This document shows, in pieces, positions 11,801 to 20,701 of a stretch of DNA of 64,000 bases (positions are counted from its first letter, which is position 1; the number at the start of each line of letters is the position of its first letter). This DNA is from Corythucha ciliata. Its lineage: Eukaryota; Arthropoda; Insecta; Hemiptera; Tingidae. A model generated the notes under the pieces. That model did no database searches and had not been told where the DNA came from. It saw only the letters and a program-made list of their open reading frames with translations. A program made the position numbers and the translations under genes. Where the stretch lies: positions 23,746,001-23,810,000 of the forward strand of contig CM075937.1 in the NCBI GenBank assembly GCA_038030265.1, written 5' to 3'.

Positions 11801-12020
11801 GCTGAGGCGGCGCTATTATTGTGTGCGGGCCCAGGTTGGGGACTCGGCCTCGAAAGAGCGGGCATTCTTGAATGAGGATTATATGTACGTTTTGTTGAAC
11901 CGCCGAGAGGATGGAATCGTGGAGCTGTAGTGGGCTTCGGGCCACATTGATTTGGGCGTATCGAAGGGTGTGAGATTGCGGACAGTGGATAGGCGGAGTA
12001 TCACTGATGGGATTGGTCAT
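8859..12020 (-). CDS. R1-clade ORF2: APE endonuclease and reverse transcriptase (1053 aa)
   Basis: This enzyme nicks the target DNA and copies the element's RNA in place (target-primed reverse transcription). The N-terminal domain is an APE-type endonuclease: catalytic Glu in IQE at residue 52, GGDVNVWHTAWGS at about 150-162, and a TDH triad (in place of the common SDH) at 226-228. The RT domain has SYRPISIMSTEAKVFEKLI at about 538, motif A FLDISGAF at 604-611, and the catalytic YVDD at 690-693. A Cys-His motif CPCGHREETAAHVLWSCP lies near the C-terminus, as expected. The start overlaps the end of ORF1 by 20 bp in another frame, so translation probably depends on reinitiation. No stop or frameshift is seen and the length is normal, so the protein looks intact and the copy may be young. 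Confidence 0.9.
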   Translation of the reverse strand: MTNPISDTPPIHCPQSHTLRYAQINVARSPLQLHDSILSAVQQNVHIILIQECPLFRGRVPNLGPHTIIAPPQPHASQATAIAVLQQGLHPLYMPQWSTTHITTITITQGNRTTYVVSIYIPPSQHFTMEILHDLSNLLDALHDRNVIIGGDVNVWHTAWGSTTVNARGEALYMLATQYDLILLNDQTLGPTFIGPRGQSYIDVTLVSRSMRNLALNWNLSHQGPTDHALITYHIETDPLPSNIVVKRRYQFAGANWNAFHLQLESSTLQHYHLEESSGPRLTHQDINSDVTLAQTIIRQAASIATPRTDMVQRRNVPWWTPELDTLRRLVRTAKARLHRANSMRWMVALGTYIALRNQYRRELRRAKRQGWRRLITDVLSNDPWGLPYQIWKREANTEVIATCIEDDANVDTASAASNTRYLLQQLFPTDETALDLPCDAEVRQSVLAPLDTPLHPQWTNEQVATAMQGSATSKAPGPSGIHGEHVRNATLSRHYVDMLTNIFNLCLHLGYFPVAWKSCRLRLLLKGPHRDRSLPGSYRPISIMSTEAKVFEKLILTALHPFLEARAHPSQYGGMPGCSTAHAINRLREELATPSRDTTVVLFLDISGAFNELWQPAILTALRETRIPSNLYRLLCSYFTGRTAHCNGVKYPITAGCLQGAVLACALWALTFSELLRRLTNLNFQTIAYVDDLAIIIRATDIDHLCDRVFEALKCVEQWCDSTLLRLAISKTQTFVARGRIRTNHILLRDGRTLPLTKKPVYLGVILDRHFTALPHLQMLRERVLPLRRFLRGLSGTGWGASLSSRLVYYQQVLVPRILYGCIAWWPRASQRARNKILTIQRLILLQVLKAYATTAHSTCHVLAGVPPIDLLLDENLVIQLKRLNSDLPRPDWIMAVPDEQDFTSYRRAVRRGLIAEWQQRWDQNNTGRHLHNIIPSIQQRMRMPHLRLLSYPGIQLLTGHGSFNGKLHFYRRRDSPDCPCGHREETAAHVLWSCPNYTDLRVIWNQPRLPHHLITSRAAVQRLNGFARGWYHRRGLGATMAHTNIPLASTS

Positions 12021-12948
12021 CTTGCATTATTCCCGGCGGGGTTGACGATGGGATAGCAGTGTGCTCCATAATATTTTGGCATTGGTGATTCTGGGTTCTT
12101 TCCACTTGAAAAAATTGCTGCTCATGAATCTGTTCATCTAACTCAGGGTGACTGACCGGGCGACCGTAGTCAGTGTGACGTGTAGTTGCTTTTGTGGCCT
12201 TAATAAGGCATGGGCATCGTGGGTCTTGAGTACTGTGCTGCACCGTTGAAAGCTTGGCGGAAACACAGTTAGTGCAAGTTGGTGGGAGTGATTTGTTTGG
12301 GCACTCAGCAAACTTATGTCCAGTAATGGCGCACCAACCGCAAATTCGCTGTTCATATTGCAGGGGGCATGCCTGTGAGGTATGAGAGAAGGCGTGGCAT
12401 CGGTAACACTGCATAGCTGTCAGTTGATCTTTAGGCTTGACCCAGAGCCATTTGTCGAGTTGGAGAGTTCCTGCGGACATTGTAAAATGTCGCACAGAGG
12501 GGGGTACCTGTAATACACGAGTCATCGTGTGTCGTGATGATGGTGGGGGGTTCCGAGGGTACAGTGGTTGGAGTTGGTCCTGTGGTAGGTTCGGCTGATA
12601 TTTAGTAATTTGCCTGACAAGAGATTCGGGTGTCCAATCACTAGGAACGTCAGGGATGAGAAGCCGTGGGTTTAAGCTAGGTAGTTCCACGGCCTGCACC
12701 GTTTCATTACATTTGCCTATTGAGTCGAGGAGACGCTGCTTGTCAGATAGTGATCCAACTTCCAGAATCATTGCTCCTGACCGTGTGTGTTGGGTTCCAA
12801 CAACTTTGATATTCATGTCAGTTGGACTAGGTAGGGTTTCAAGTGCCGTGTGGGTGGGCACATCTACTTTAACAGATTTCACCATCACTTTGAGTGTAGT
12901 CGAAGAGCGTGGGACTGGCCCACTGGTGCGCACGATCGTCGCTCTCAT
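12001..12948 (-). CDS. R1-clade ORF1, C-terminal part: Gag-like nucleic-acid-binding protein
   Basis: The 315-residue frame holds the Gag-like nucleocapsid domain. Two textbook CX2CX4HX4C knuckles are visible (CYRCHAFSHTSQAC and CGWCAITGHKFAEC), followed by a third, wider Cys-His cluster starting CTNC. ORF1 proteins of this group bind the element RNA and form the ribonucleoprotein. The first ATG lies where the upstream frame ends: the TGA of that frame overlaps it as ATGA. Because the N-terminal part sits in the other frame, the likeliest reading is one ancestral ORF1 split by a single-base indel near 12945-12960. A programmed junction cannot be excluded. Confidence 0.75.
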   Translation of the reverse strand: MRATIVRTSGPVPRSSTTLKVMVKSVKVDVPTHTALETLPSPTDMNIKVVGTQHTRSGAMILEVGSLSDKQRLLDSIGKCNETVQAVELPSLNPRLLIPDVPSDWTPESLVRQITKYQPNLPQDQLQPLYPRNPPPSSRHTMTRVLQVPPSVRHFTMSAGTLQLDKWLWVKPKDQLTAMQCYRCHAFSHTSQACPLQYEQRICGWCAITGHKFAECPNKSLPPTCTNCVSAKLSTVQHSTQDPRCPCLIKATKATTRHTDYGRPVSHPELDEQIHEQQFFQVERTQNHQCQNIMEHTAIPSSTPPGIMQDDQSHQ

Positions 12949-13790
12949 GTCGCCACGAATTTTGGCAGCTGATATACTGATCGTGCCGCTTTCGAGGCAT
13001 ATGTTCGTGAAGCCTCAGCTGGTGTGGTTGGAAAGTCTTGTGGTGTAAGTGACGGCTGTTCAGTAGTTGCAGCACTTCTGCGCGCACTGCGTGAGCGGTT
13101 GCGCCGTTTCTGGGGAGCAAACGGTGATTCCGAGTTAGGATTGGGCAGCGGGAAAGCACGAGCAATTTCTTCACGAATAATCGGTAAAATGCTCTGCTGG
13201 ATTGCTGCTGTGATCATAGTTTGGACAGACTCAGGGGTGGAAGCAATCGCCATGGTAGTTGGAGGCCTCGTGGTCACACGTGTTGCTTCGTACCATTCTA
13301 AATGCACATATGCTGTAGCCACCATGGTTTCTACAAGATTTAGAAAATTCTCACAGCTGAACTGGGTACTAGCAGTCGAAACATCAGAGATTGATCGGAG
13401 AAGATGCTCTCTGCATTCGAGGAGGTAGGTGAAGGCCTTTTGAGGGCTGTCAGTGGCACTGGTTGGCAGATGGACATTTGCCGAGTCAAACTTCGGGATT
13501 TGATTGCCCACTTGATCCTCAACGACGTTGGTTGGCATCCCCAATCTAGGTTCCGGTACTAACGTCGTTACGCAAGTTAAGGGGCGGGGTGGCCTTGGTG
13601 GAGGCTGTTTAAAGACATCTGAGGGCGATGATGAGGACGTCGGGTCATTATTGTGAGCTTTAGGGGCTTTCTGACTAATCTGTGTGGGTGGAGTAATGGG
13701 TTTCTCAGACTTCCGTTTCAAGGTTCGCGGAGAAGGATCCCGTGAAGAGGCAGCTGAGGATGACCGGGAAGTTTTCGGAGTTCTTGGCAT
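12945..13790 (-). CDS. R1-clade ORF1, N-terminal part: low-complexity basic leader
   Basis: The 281-residue frame begins MPRTPKTSRSSSAASS and is rich in Ser, Pro, Lys and Thr for about the first 90 residues. A less biased middle follows, then a basic stretch near the end (QKRRNRSRSARRSAATTEQ). This fits the usual ORF1 N-terminus: disordered, basic and poorly conserved. It ends YQLPKFVAT with a TGA that overlaps the ATG of the next frame. I chose the start because it is the first ATG after the GC-rich leader. It is probably the N-terminal half of the same protein as 12001-12948. Confidence 0.65.
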   Translation of the reverse strand: MPRTPKTSRSSSAASSRDPSPRTLKRKSEKPITPPTQISQKAPKAHNNDPTSSSSPSDVFKQPPPRPPRPLTCVTTLVPEPRLGMPTNVVEDQVGNQIPKFDSANVHLPTSATDSPQKAFTYLLECREHLLRSISDVSTASTQFSCENFLNLVETMVATAYVHLEWYEATRVTTRPPTTMAIASTPESVQTMITAAIQQSILPIIREEIARAFPLPNPNSESPFAPQKRRNRSRSARRSAATTEQPSLTPQDFPTTPAEASRTYASKAARSVYQLPKFVAT

Positions 13791-13941
13791 CGTGGAAACA
13801 AACGTTCACACGCACACTTAACCGAAACGAAAAGGTAAACCGAAATTCCAAATTTGAGTATTCTAATGTGATATTTACAAAATTAATATTTACGAAATTT
13901 GGTATTTACAAATGTTATATGTGGGGTGGAGGGGGGGATGC

Positions 13942-13960
13942 TCCCCCGATGCTCGGGGGA
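13942..13960. other. GC-rich hairpin in the 5' leader of the R1-clade element
   Basis: TCCCCCGA, a TGC loop and TCGGGGGA form a perfect 8-bp stem inside an otherwise AT-rich stretch. It lies close to the presumed 5' end of the element RNA. A role in ribonucleoprotein or internal-promoter function is only a guess. Confidence 0.5.
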
Positions 13961-13990
13961 TACACTGAGTTTACACTCACGATGTATTTA

Positions 13991-14497
13991 TAAGTATTTG
14001 AGCTTGAAAACCAACGTTCGGAAACTTACGCGACTCTTTAATTTAATTAAAAGAAGGATACGCGAAGAATGTCCTTTGCACAATCTGGCAACGCTGGAGG
14101 TCTTTATGAAAAGTTTTACGGAGGAAAATGATTTATTATTTCAATAAAATATTTTACCCTCTTCGTCCTGTCCACACTAATAGCGCGATCAAGTCACGAA
14201 CTAGTGGTCCGATTTTAATGAAACAGAAGGTCAGATGTAGTACTTACCATAGGGTTTCAGTGTTTTGAAGGTCCAGACGCCAAAGGCCACTAGTACCTCG
14301 CTAGTACCATCTACCACTACAACACCAAGTACCACTAGTACCACCTAGTAACTCTTCGCCTCAACCCTCATTCTTCAACGACGTCAGTCTTCATCTCGTC
14401 TCATCGACAAGTTTAAAACACCCTTCGTCCCTTGTCACACCTTTTTTTTATTTTGTCATAAAACCAATTGTATTTTTTCTCCTCATAGCTTTTTATC
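13991..14497. other. No gene; leader-like sequence with CTAGTACCA motifs
   Basis: No coding region is recognised. Between 14289 and 14350 a run of ACTAGTACC, CTAGTACCATCTACCACTAC and similar words resembles the satellite spacers that start near 31 kb. A pyrimidine-rich tract ending CTCCTCATAG near 14488 looks like a splice acceptor ahead of the BEL-like frame. Confidence 0.35.
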
Positions 14498-14708
14498 TTG
14501 GTTTACCTCAAGCCCAAGTTTTTATGGGATGGGCGATGTAATGTAAATCTTTCTCGTACGTCCTCCGTAAATAATGTCAGTTTTCGATCTCCTTGTCGGA
14601 ATATCGAAAATACCAACATTTCACAACAAATGTATGATCCAATTCCTTCTACTTCTCAACCTATGTCACATCTCCCAAATATACAAACTCATTCTCATGA
14701 CTCAAGAC
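14498..14708 (+). pseudogene. Probable N-terminal gag fragment of the BEL/Pao element
   Basis: The frame reads into a Pro/Ser/Gln-rich linker (MYDPIPSTSQPMSHLPNIQT) of the kind that precedes the conserved BEL gag block. It stops being gag-like exactly where a hAT-like insertion begins. The conserved gag block resumes after the insertion. Linker sequences are weak evidence, so the assignment rests mainly on position. Confidence 0.4.
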
Positions 14709-15612
14709 CAGTGGCGAATCCTCAGAGCAAGCAAGGCAAGCACCGCTTGCCCTAAATTTTGGGGGCGATTTTCAAGTTTTTTTCGTGGGTAATTTTTTGA
14801 ATTTGGAACGTTTCGTCGTTGACTAAGAACTTAGCTTTTTTAAATATTGTTAATTATTTTTTTTGATTTTTTTTTACAAATTCCGTTATTTTATTTGTTT
14901 AAAAGCCAAATAAAATAATAGGAAGGAAGCAATTATTATCCCTCTCATCATGAACAAGAAAGATGTGAGGCACTTCAGAGCGATCGGCAAACCGACAATT
15001 CACGAAGGCGGGCCTCACAGTTGGGAGAAGCGGTTTGAATTCCGCTTGCATGGGCGATGCCAGTATAAGTCCAAAATGCTAAATTTCGGACGTTTTACTT
15101 CAATATTTCTATCCCAATTGAGCTCATTAATTGAATTAAAGCGATAAATGAGTCCAATCGCCTTTCTTTTAATGCCAAAAATTGGTTTTTGTTCATCTCA
15201 GATCTCAGATTCTTTTCTCACAAACCCCTCAAGTCGTGTATCCAGAAGTAGTACAGCATTTTTACTCGTGGAGCGCTCTTCCTCGTTTGTTTGCTTCTGA
15301 TTCGGTGTACGAGTTGGAGGAGGTCCGTGGCGTGGAGGCAGCCACTTGTGTTTGACCGTGGGAACTGTTCTGTAACTTTAAGGTGTCGGATTTTCAATCG
15401 AAAACCGAAAAGGCACCTGTGATTTAGTTGCATTTTAAAAGAAAATAAATTAAATCATAAGAATTACGACAGCGATACCTTAAAGTTACAGAATACCCTC
15501 ATGATTATAACCGCTTATTTGTTTTTTGAAAAAAATAAATAATAATAATAGTAATGCTTGTGAGCTAGTAGAATTTCGAGGAGATTTTGCCCCATATCCA
15601 TGGACTCCACTT
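14709..15612. mobile_element. hAT-like non-autonomous insertion in the BEL gag
   Basis: The left end CAGTGGCGAATCC is a typical hAT-like terminus. The right end, ...GGACTCCACTT, is an imperfect inverse of it. GACTCAAGAC occurs immediately before the left end (14699-14708) and at the right end (15613-15622). It contains an 8-bp target duplication CTCAAGAC, the size made by hAT elements. The about 900-bp interior has no transposase. It includes a perfect 17-bp inverted pair, TTCTGTAACTTTAAGGT near 15368 and its inverse near 15477. Confidence 0.6.
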
Positions 15613-16294
15613 GACTCAAGACACTTGCTCAAGACAACATTACACAAAATCTATTCTGCCTAGAATCGAACTTCCTTCATTTGACCCTTCATCTTTAGAA
15701 AATTGGAATAATTTCAAAGCCCTTTTTACGTCTCTCGTCACTAACAATCTTGATTTTTCCAAAATAGGAAAACTTCATTTTTTACGTTCTTCGGTAAAAG
15801 GGGAGGCCTTAAGAATCATAGAATCGCTACCTCTTGAAGAAAATAATTTCGAAGTAGCTTGGAACAGCTTACTAAGTCATTATGATCGTCCAAGAGTCTC
15901 AGCAAATAATTATTTGTCCAAAATCATCAATCATTCACCTATAAAAGGAGACACTAGTTCGTTATCTTTATTTTTAACCGAAATAAAAACAAACGTTAAT
16001 GCTCTAAAGTCCCTTGGTTTACCTGTAGAATCATGGGATTTTTTCCTATGCTATGTCATTTTAAACAAACTAGACGGAAATAATAGAGAACTTTTCGAAT
16101 CTTCAAATCAAGAAGATTTCCCATCTTTTTGCAATTTAATTGCCTTCTTAGAACGAAGAGTACGTTCTTTACAATCCTCTGAAATATATGAATCTCCAGT
16201 TGTCGACAATGATCAAACAAAAAAGACTCGAATTCCTATAAATGTGATATGTGTCGACTTGATCACAAATTATTCAAATGCCCTACATTTTTAA
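15613..16294 (+). pseudogene. BEL/Pao gag, conserved DUF1759-type region
   Basis: The plus strand reads LPRIELPSFDPSSLENWNNF, then IGKLHFLRSSVKGEALRII and NNFEVAWNSLLSHYDRPR. These are the hallmark blocks of the gag-like N-terminal part of BEL/Pao polyproteins. The region forms the capsid-like part of the element's particle. The frame closes at 16294. The neighbouring frame continues as CDMCRLDHKLFKC and CSNCLGKNHNW, the expected Cys-His knuckles, so a frameshift near 16240 breaks the copy. Upstream it is interrupted by the hAT-like insertion. Confidence 0.85.
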
Positions 16295-16416
16295 AATTAC
16301 AGCCAAAAGAAAGATTTAACTGGATCAAGGGGAAAAACTTATGTTCGAATTGTTTAGGGAAAAATCATAATTGGGTTATGATAAACTGTATAAACTGTAT
16401 TTACTCATAATACTGT
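16295..16416 (+). pseudogene. BEL/Pao zinc-knuckle segment, frame-shifted
   Basis: In the frame next to the gag frame the sequence encodes the second Cys-His knuckle (NLCSNCLGKNHNW) and then hits a stop near 16405. It joins the gag and protease blocks of the same broken polyprotein. Confidence 0.65.
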
Positions 16417-16911
16417 ATGAGTAAACAGTCATGTAAAATTTGCAAATTATCGCATAATTCGTTATTACACTACTCAACAACAAGTGCCAATCCCAATATT
16501 ACAGATCATACACAGACACACACAACTAATTCTTCTAACCCGTATAGTTTAACCTCTTTACCACAGGAACCTTCTAACACAGAAAACATAATATTACTTT
16601 CAACAGCAATGGTAAAATTATACTTCCCTTCAGGTGTTACAACAATACGAGCTCTTATCGACACTGGAAGTCAGAACTCGTTTATCCTGAATTCAGTCGT
16701 TGATTCTATAAAATTAAAACGATATAATTCCCATTTTTCAGTAAAAGGTTTATGTAAAAGTGAAGTAGCCAGAGTAAAACATAAAACTTACTTTAGTATC
16801 TCACCTTATAACAATAAATTTCCCAAATTAAAATGCACAGCATTATGTGTAGACAATATCACTGGAAATCTACCTGTTCAGCCACTTCAGGTGGAATTTG
16901 GATTAATTTGA
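16417..16911 (+). pseudogene. BEL/Pao aspartic protease region (DUF1758-like), truncated
   Basis: After a residual knuckle (CKICKLSHNSLLH) comes a Ser/Thr-rich linker and the retroviral-type protease core IRALIDTGSQNSFIL, with the catalytic Asp in DTGS. The protease would cut the polyprotein during particle maturation. The frame ends at 16911 exactly where the sequence switches to the inverted RNase H end of a BEL polymerase. The stop is therefore a rearrangement breakpoint, not the natural end. Confidence 0.85.
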
Positions 16912-18065
16912 GAATTTACGTAATTCCACCAAGTTATGTTAGTTGTTTCTTGAATTAAAGTAACTCTATTTGCAGCAAACGTTTGCCATCTATTGGGATC
17001 TGAATTGATCCAATGGAGAACTATTGTTGAGTCTGACCAACAATATATGTTTTGAAAATGAATTGATTTTTTGTAGGTATTTATAACGAAGTTCATAAGT
17101 TTGGATAAAAGTGTTGCTGCGAGTAATTCTAGACGAGGAATTGTAATTGTTTTGTTTGTTGGAGCTACTTTAGTTTTGGCTGTTATTAAGTATGATTGGA
17201 CATTATCTTTTTCATGAACGACGATATAAATTACTGCAGCATAAGCTTTTTCTGATGCATCTGCAAATCCATGGAGATTGTATTTTCTATCGTTTTCGTT
17301 GCGATATTTTAAAAAACGTGGGATTTTTATTTTTGATAAGTGACTCAAATCATTATAAAAATCAATCCAATAATTTTTAAGTTCGAATGGAAGAATATCG
17401 TCCCAAGAAAGTTTTTTCAACCATAGTTCTTTAATAAATAGTTTGGCTTTCAAAATACAGGGAGCTAAGAAACCTAGTGGGTCAAAGATTCTTGCTAACG
17501 TGGACAAAATTCCTCGCTTGGAATAATCTTGTTTGTATGACTTGATTTGATAAGAAAATATGTCTGACTTCGGGTTCCAACACATACCTAAAATATTTAT
17601 GTACGAGTATGAAGGGTCATCAAATGAAACTTCTTCTTCTTGAACTAATTTGAGATCTGTGGATAAGTCTTGTAAAACAGATGGATGGTTGGAAGACCAT
17701 TTTTTCATAGTGAATCCTCCTCTATTTAAAAGTTCATTAATATGTTTAATTATTAAATTAACTTGGATTTCATTGGAACATGATAGAATTAAATCATCTA
17801 CATATAGGTTTTCTAGGCAAGGTTGTATTGCGAAAGGGAATTTGTTGCCTTCATCGAAGACTAACTGTTGAATGGTTCTTATTGCTAAATAAGGTGAGCA
17901 TGTGATGCCAAACATAACTGATGACATTTGATATGTATCAATTGGATCTGATTTTGAGAACCTCCAAAGCATTCTTTGATAGGGTTGATCTTTTTCAAGC
18001 ACTTTGATTTGACAGAACATCTTTTGCATGTCTCCATTTAATACAATGAGGAAGTTGCATGGGTC
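16912..18065 (-). pseudogene. BEL/Pao reverse transcriptase core and RNase H, inverted
   Basis: The minus strand encodes RT motif A (GDMQKMFCQIKV), FGITCSPYLAIRTIQQL, the catalytic box LYVDDLILSC, and a connection domain (YINILGMCWNPKSD). An RNase H-like domain follows, with LHGFADASEKAYAAVIY, TIPRLELLAATLLSKL and YCWSDSTIVLHWI. The C-terminus stops abruptly at the junction with the protease, and the integrase is missing. The BEL reading begins around NFLIVLNGD. The 25 residues before it in the open frame do not look like BEL, so the 5' part of the RT is cut near 18065. That missing part is present at 21095-21460 on the same strand. Confidence 0.9.
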
Positions 18066-18345
18066 GGAATTTGCCGAGAAATTTATTTTTCCCCGTTTAT
18101 TTACACTAAAATAGAAATTATGATGTGCCCCGTTCCTCAAAAAATCGCTTGCTAAAATTTTAAGAAATATTGCAAGTATTAGGCTCCCCTTGACTCTCCC
18201 CCTTTCCTGTTATGACGTAATTTAGTCTTTTGCTTCAATGCGGGCGTTCACAGATTTCCCTACATGTATGTTATTGTTGCTGAACTTGATTTTTTTATTT
18301 GTTTACGAATAATGTTGGGTGACAGCCTGACAGCTCATTTCAATT
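18066..18345. other. No recognisable gene
   Basis: Between the truncated BEL RT and the hAT fragment there is AT-rich sequence plus a pyrimidine-rich patch near 18183-18210. No motif is recognised. Confidence 0.45.
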
Positions 18346-18449
18346 TCAAATACGAGAATAATCCAGATATTTGAAAAATGCTGCAGTTTCCAGTTTGCTC
18401 GTTGTCGAAGGAACCGCAAAGACGCCCAATACAATTTTTGTGAGTTTAC

Positions 18450-18451
<2 letters not shown>

Positions 18452-18497
<46 letters not shown>
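18452..18497 (+). repeat. Poly(A) tract, 46 bp
   Basis: An uninterrupted run of 46 A on plus (T on minus) ends the recognisable hAT sequence. It could be the tail of a retroposed fragment or simple slippage. Confidence 0.9.
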
Positions 18498-18498
<1 letters not shown>

Positions 18499-18804
18499 AC
18501 GAAGAACGGAGTGGATTCGAATCATCCGAGGAGGCGTTCTGAAACCGTTGATAATACCCAGAAAAACTTTGTGTGTGCGCAGCAAGATCATTTTGCCGTG
18601 AGCAACGGTTGAACCCGAAGAAGTAGGGACAGGTTGAGGAGGGTTTCGCTTTAGGCGAGCCTGTTCAGCATGCAAGTGCTCAATGTGGCTCTTCAAGTTA
18701 CTTGTGTTCCCTGATGTTTTTAATATTTTAAAACAGTAGCGGCACTTAGCGGTCTTAGCGTCCAATTTTTCGAAATGCGCCCAAACGTCACTTCTTGGAG
18801 GCAT
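18498..18804 (-). pseudogene. hAT transposase, N-terminal BED zinc-finger exon, truncated
   Basis: The minus strand starts MPPRSDVWAHFEKLD and continues KCRYCFKILKTSGNTSNLKS followed by HIEHLH. That is a BED-type zinc finger (W..F, CX2C, HX4H) with the GNTSNLK...H signature common in hAT transposases. It binds the element's ends. After about 55 residues of low-complexity linker the frame runs into the poly(T) tract, and no catalytic hAT domain follows. I place the start at 18804 rather than further upstream because the earlier residues are not BED-like. Confidence 0.8.
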
Positions 18805-19197
18805 GATCACACAAAACACAATCCACAGCGTACTCAAGTATGACTTTAAATCCGAATTCTCGCAAATCAACAAACATTAAGTAGGTAAGATCGACTTTGA
18901 CAGAACACGGGGAAAAGGGCACCGGTAAGCCGGTAAGACAGACTGTCACGAGAGGTAATAACTGACAGGGAAGACTAACTGCTTATCAGTTATCACTCGG
19001 GCCTCCCGTTCAGTGGTTCCCGAGAACTGTTCTGAAACATGACGTCATTGGAATCTACTTTGTGTGCATATCCCATTCACACGTCCCTATTCCGGGCATC
19101 TTCTTTTGGTTGAATTAATTTTTATTTATTTATTTATTTACTTACTTACTGTTTGTTTGATGTATTTTAAAAGGAAAAAATTTCGGTTCACTTAATT

Positions 19198-19346
19198 ATT
19201 CCATTCTAGATCGAAAAACGATATTATCGTTCAAAAACATCAATAAGTCGATACTATCGAAAGAAAACCATCGATGAAAAAATTGCCGATATTTTTCCAA
19301 AACTTCGATATTTATCGGTATCCGATATATCGATACCCATCCCTAC
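19198..19346 (-). mobile_element. hAT terminal inverted repeat and subterminal TATCGATA repeats
   Basis: Read on minus, the end is TAGGGATGGGTATCGATATA, a familiar hAT-type terminus. About 130 bp follow, rich in TATCGATA, CGATATT and ATCGAA words that are typical subterminal transposase sites. It sits about 540 bp upstream of the BED start in the expected orientation, so both belong to one 5' part of a hAT element. No opposite terminus was found. Confidence 0.7.
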
Positions 19347-20072
19347 CTAAAAGTACCTAGTACTTGTGTCTATAAATTTTCTTTCGAGCGGTCAGCTTCT
19401 TTTCGTCGCCGGCCTGTCGAACACACGACGACCCAAAATCGGGCTTAACTAGGCCCCATCTTCAGAATTGCAAGGGGCAGCCTCAGGAATATTGGCCGCT
19501 GTGATCCCCAATGGATGGCGAAGCTCGTACCTCACACTTTTGAACTTTGCCCTTTGGAGAGGCGGCTGGCTTGCTTGCACAGGACCGGGCTTTTTTTTAG
19601 GGAATGAATTCAACGAAACCATCGCAATGGTTGCCTGGCAACTCACTAACACAAGAAAACCTCATGATTTAAAAAATTCAGTTTTTTGTGAGAGAGATAG
19701 AGAATGCATTAGACAAGGACAAAAAAGACTAAATTACGTCACACCATTTTTTGGCGGGAAGTCAAATACTGCTATTTTAAATAATTAAAAAAAGTTATAA
19801 TTGAATTCAATTGTTAAAATTCGTATCTATCAAAAGGTAATGGTGTGACCTACCAGAAAAAAATATTTTTGGAAAATGTGCAACTTCCTCATTGGTCCTG
19901 TACCGTGGTGGCCCAGCTCCTTTCTTTTTTTTTTTTTCGTTGCTTTGATTTGGCTTCAGAGGCAGAAATTAAAAAGATAATAATAATAAATCGAATGAGA
20001 CATGAAGCTGTTTAAGTAAAGGTAACCCTAGCAACGGGGGATGGAAGGAGGAAGGATCCAATGACGGGGGAA
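19347..20072. other. Upstream part of the duplicated segment; no recognised gene
   Basis: A TATAAATT box lies near 19371. An 11-bp inverted pair, GTCACACCATT at 19738-19748 with its inverse at 19839-19849, frames about 112 bp that could be a very small MITE. Frames of 67-106 codons occur but show no domain. Everything here is repeated at +8045. Confidence 0.4.
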
Positions 20073-20202
20073 AAAGCCCCAAGGTATAAAAGCTCGGGGT
20101 TTTCCCGGAGAGAGGCATTCAAAAAGTGATTCAAAGTGCTCAAGGGCAGGGAGTGACTCGTGGGGTGTTAGTCGCGAATTGTGTGATTTTCTTTGTGTAA
20201 GT

Positions 20203-20370
20203 CCGAGGCTACTTGGAGCGAAAAGGCCGCTCACCACTCGTCGTATCAAACGAGTTCCAGCCGTTTGCAGTCATCATCTCGTGAACTGTGTTTTCCGAGG
20301 CTTCTTGGAGCGAAAAGTCCGCCCACCACTCGTCGTATCAAACGAGTTCCAGCCTTCTGCAGTCGTCATC
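20203..20370 (+). repeat. Tandem duplication, 92-bp period, in the leader
   Basis: Two copies start CCGAGGCT at 20203 and 20295 and share CACTCGTCGTATCAAACGAG. They differ at a handful of positions. The same pair is present in the second copy of the segment. Confidence 0.85.
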
Positions 20371-20626
20371 TTCACGCACGATCACACCTCGTTGCCACTT
20401 TTTCAAGTCGGACCCAACGTCGGAAATTCCTGTTTATCGGTGACACACGAACACGGACACATCCCGTCTCGCCGTTTAGACGAACGGACACGCACACACC
20501 ACTTTCGGCGACACACCCTGAAACGCATTTGCGGAATCACGAGCAAGCCCACTCCCTGCGCCTGCCGTCTTCAGACACTCCGGTCATCCACCCTTCTACA
20601 AAGCGAGTCGAGCGCGTCGGCCACTC

Positions 20627-20701
20627 CCCACTCACCACTCACCACTCACCACACATCACTCACCACACACCACTCACCACACACCACTCACCCCCCCCCC
20701 C
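20627..20701 (+). repeat. CACTCACCA low-complexity repeat ending in a C11 run
   Basis: Variants of CACTCACCACACACCA recur head to tail and end in 11 C. The C run is one base shorter in the duplicated copy, which changes the overlapping frames there. Confidence 0.8.

Larger units (their letters stand above)
8322..13990 (-). mobile_element. R1-clade non-LTR retrotransposon, nearly full length
   Basis: On the minus strand the order is 5' leader, ORF1 (now in two overlapping frames), ORF2 with an intact endonuclease-reverse transcriptase, a 3' UTR of about 530 bp, and a 3' terminus with (TAAA)n at about 8323-8340. ORF1 with three Cys-His knuckles, together with ORF2 carrying an APE endonuclease, RT and a C-terminal Cys-His motif, is typical of the R1/Jockey group. 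The endonuclease and RT blocks read most like R1. The 5' limit is set by the end of the GC-rich leader near 13990 and is uncertain. No convincing target-site duplication was found. Confidence 0.8.

Noticed and set aside
19449..19788. 67- and 106-codon frames repeated at +8045
   Set aside because: Repetition is explained by the segmental duplication. There is no domain, and the two frames are on opposite strands of the same bases.
19877..19893. 16-bp word TGCAACTTCCTCATTG shared in inverse with the BEL RT near 18050
   Set aside because: It could mark a breakpoint, but one 16-bp match in a window of this size is expected by chance about as often as not.
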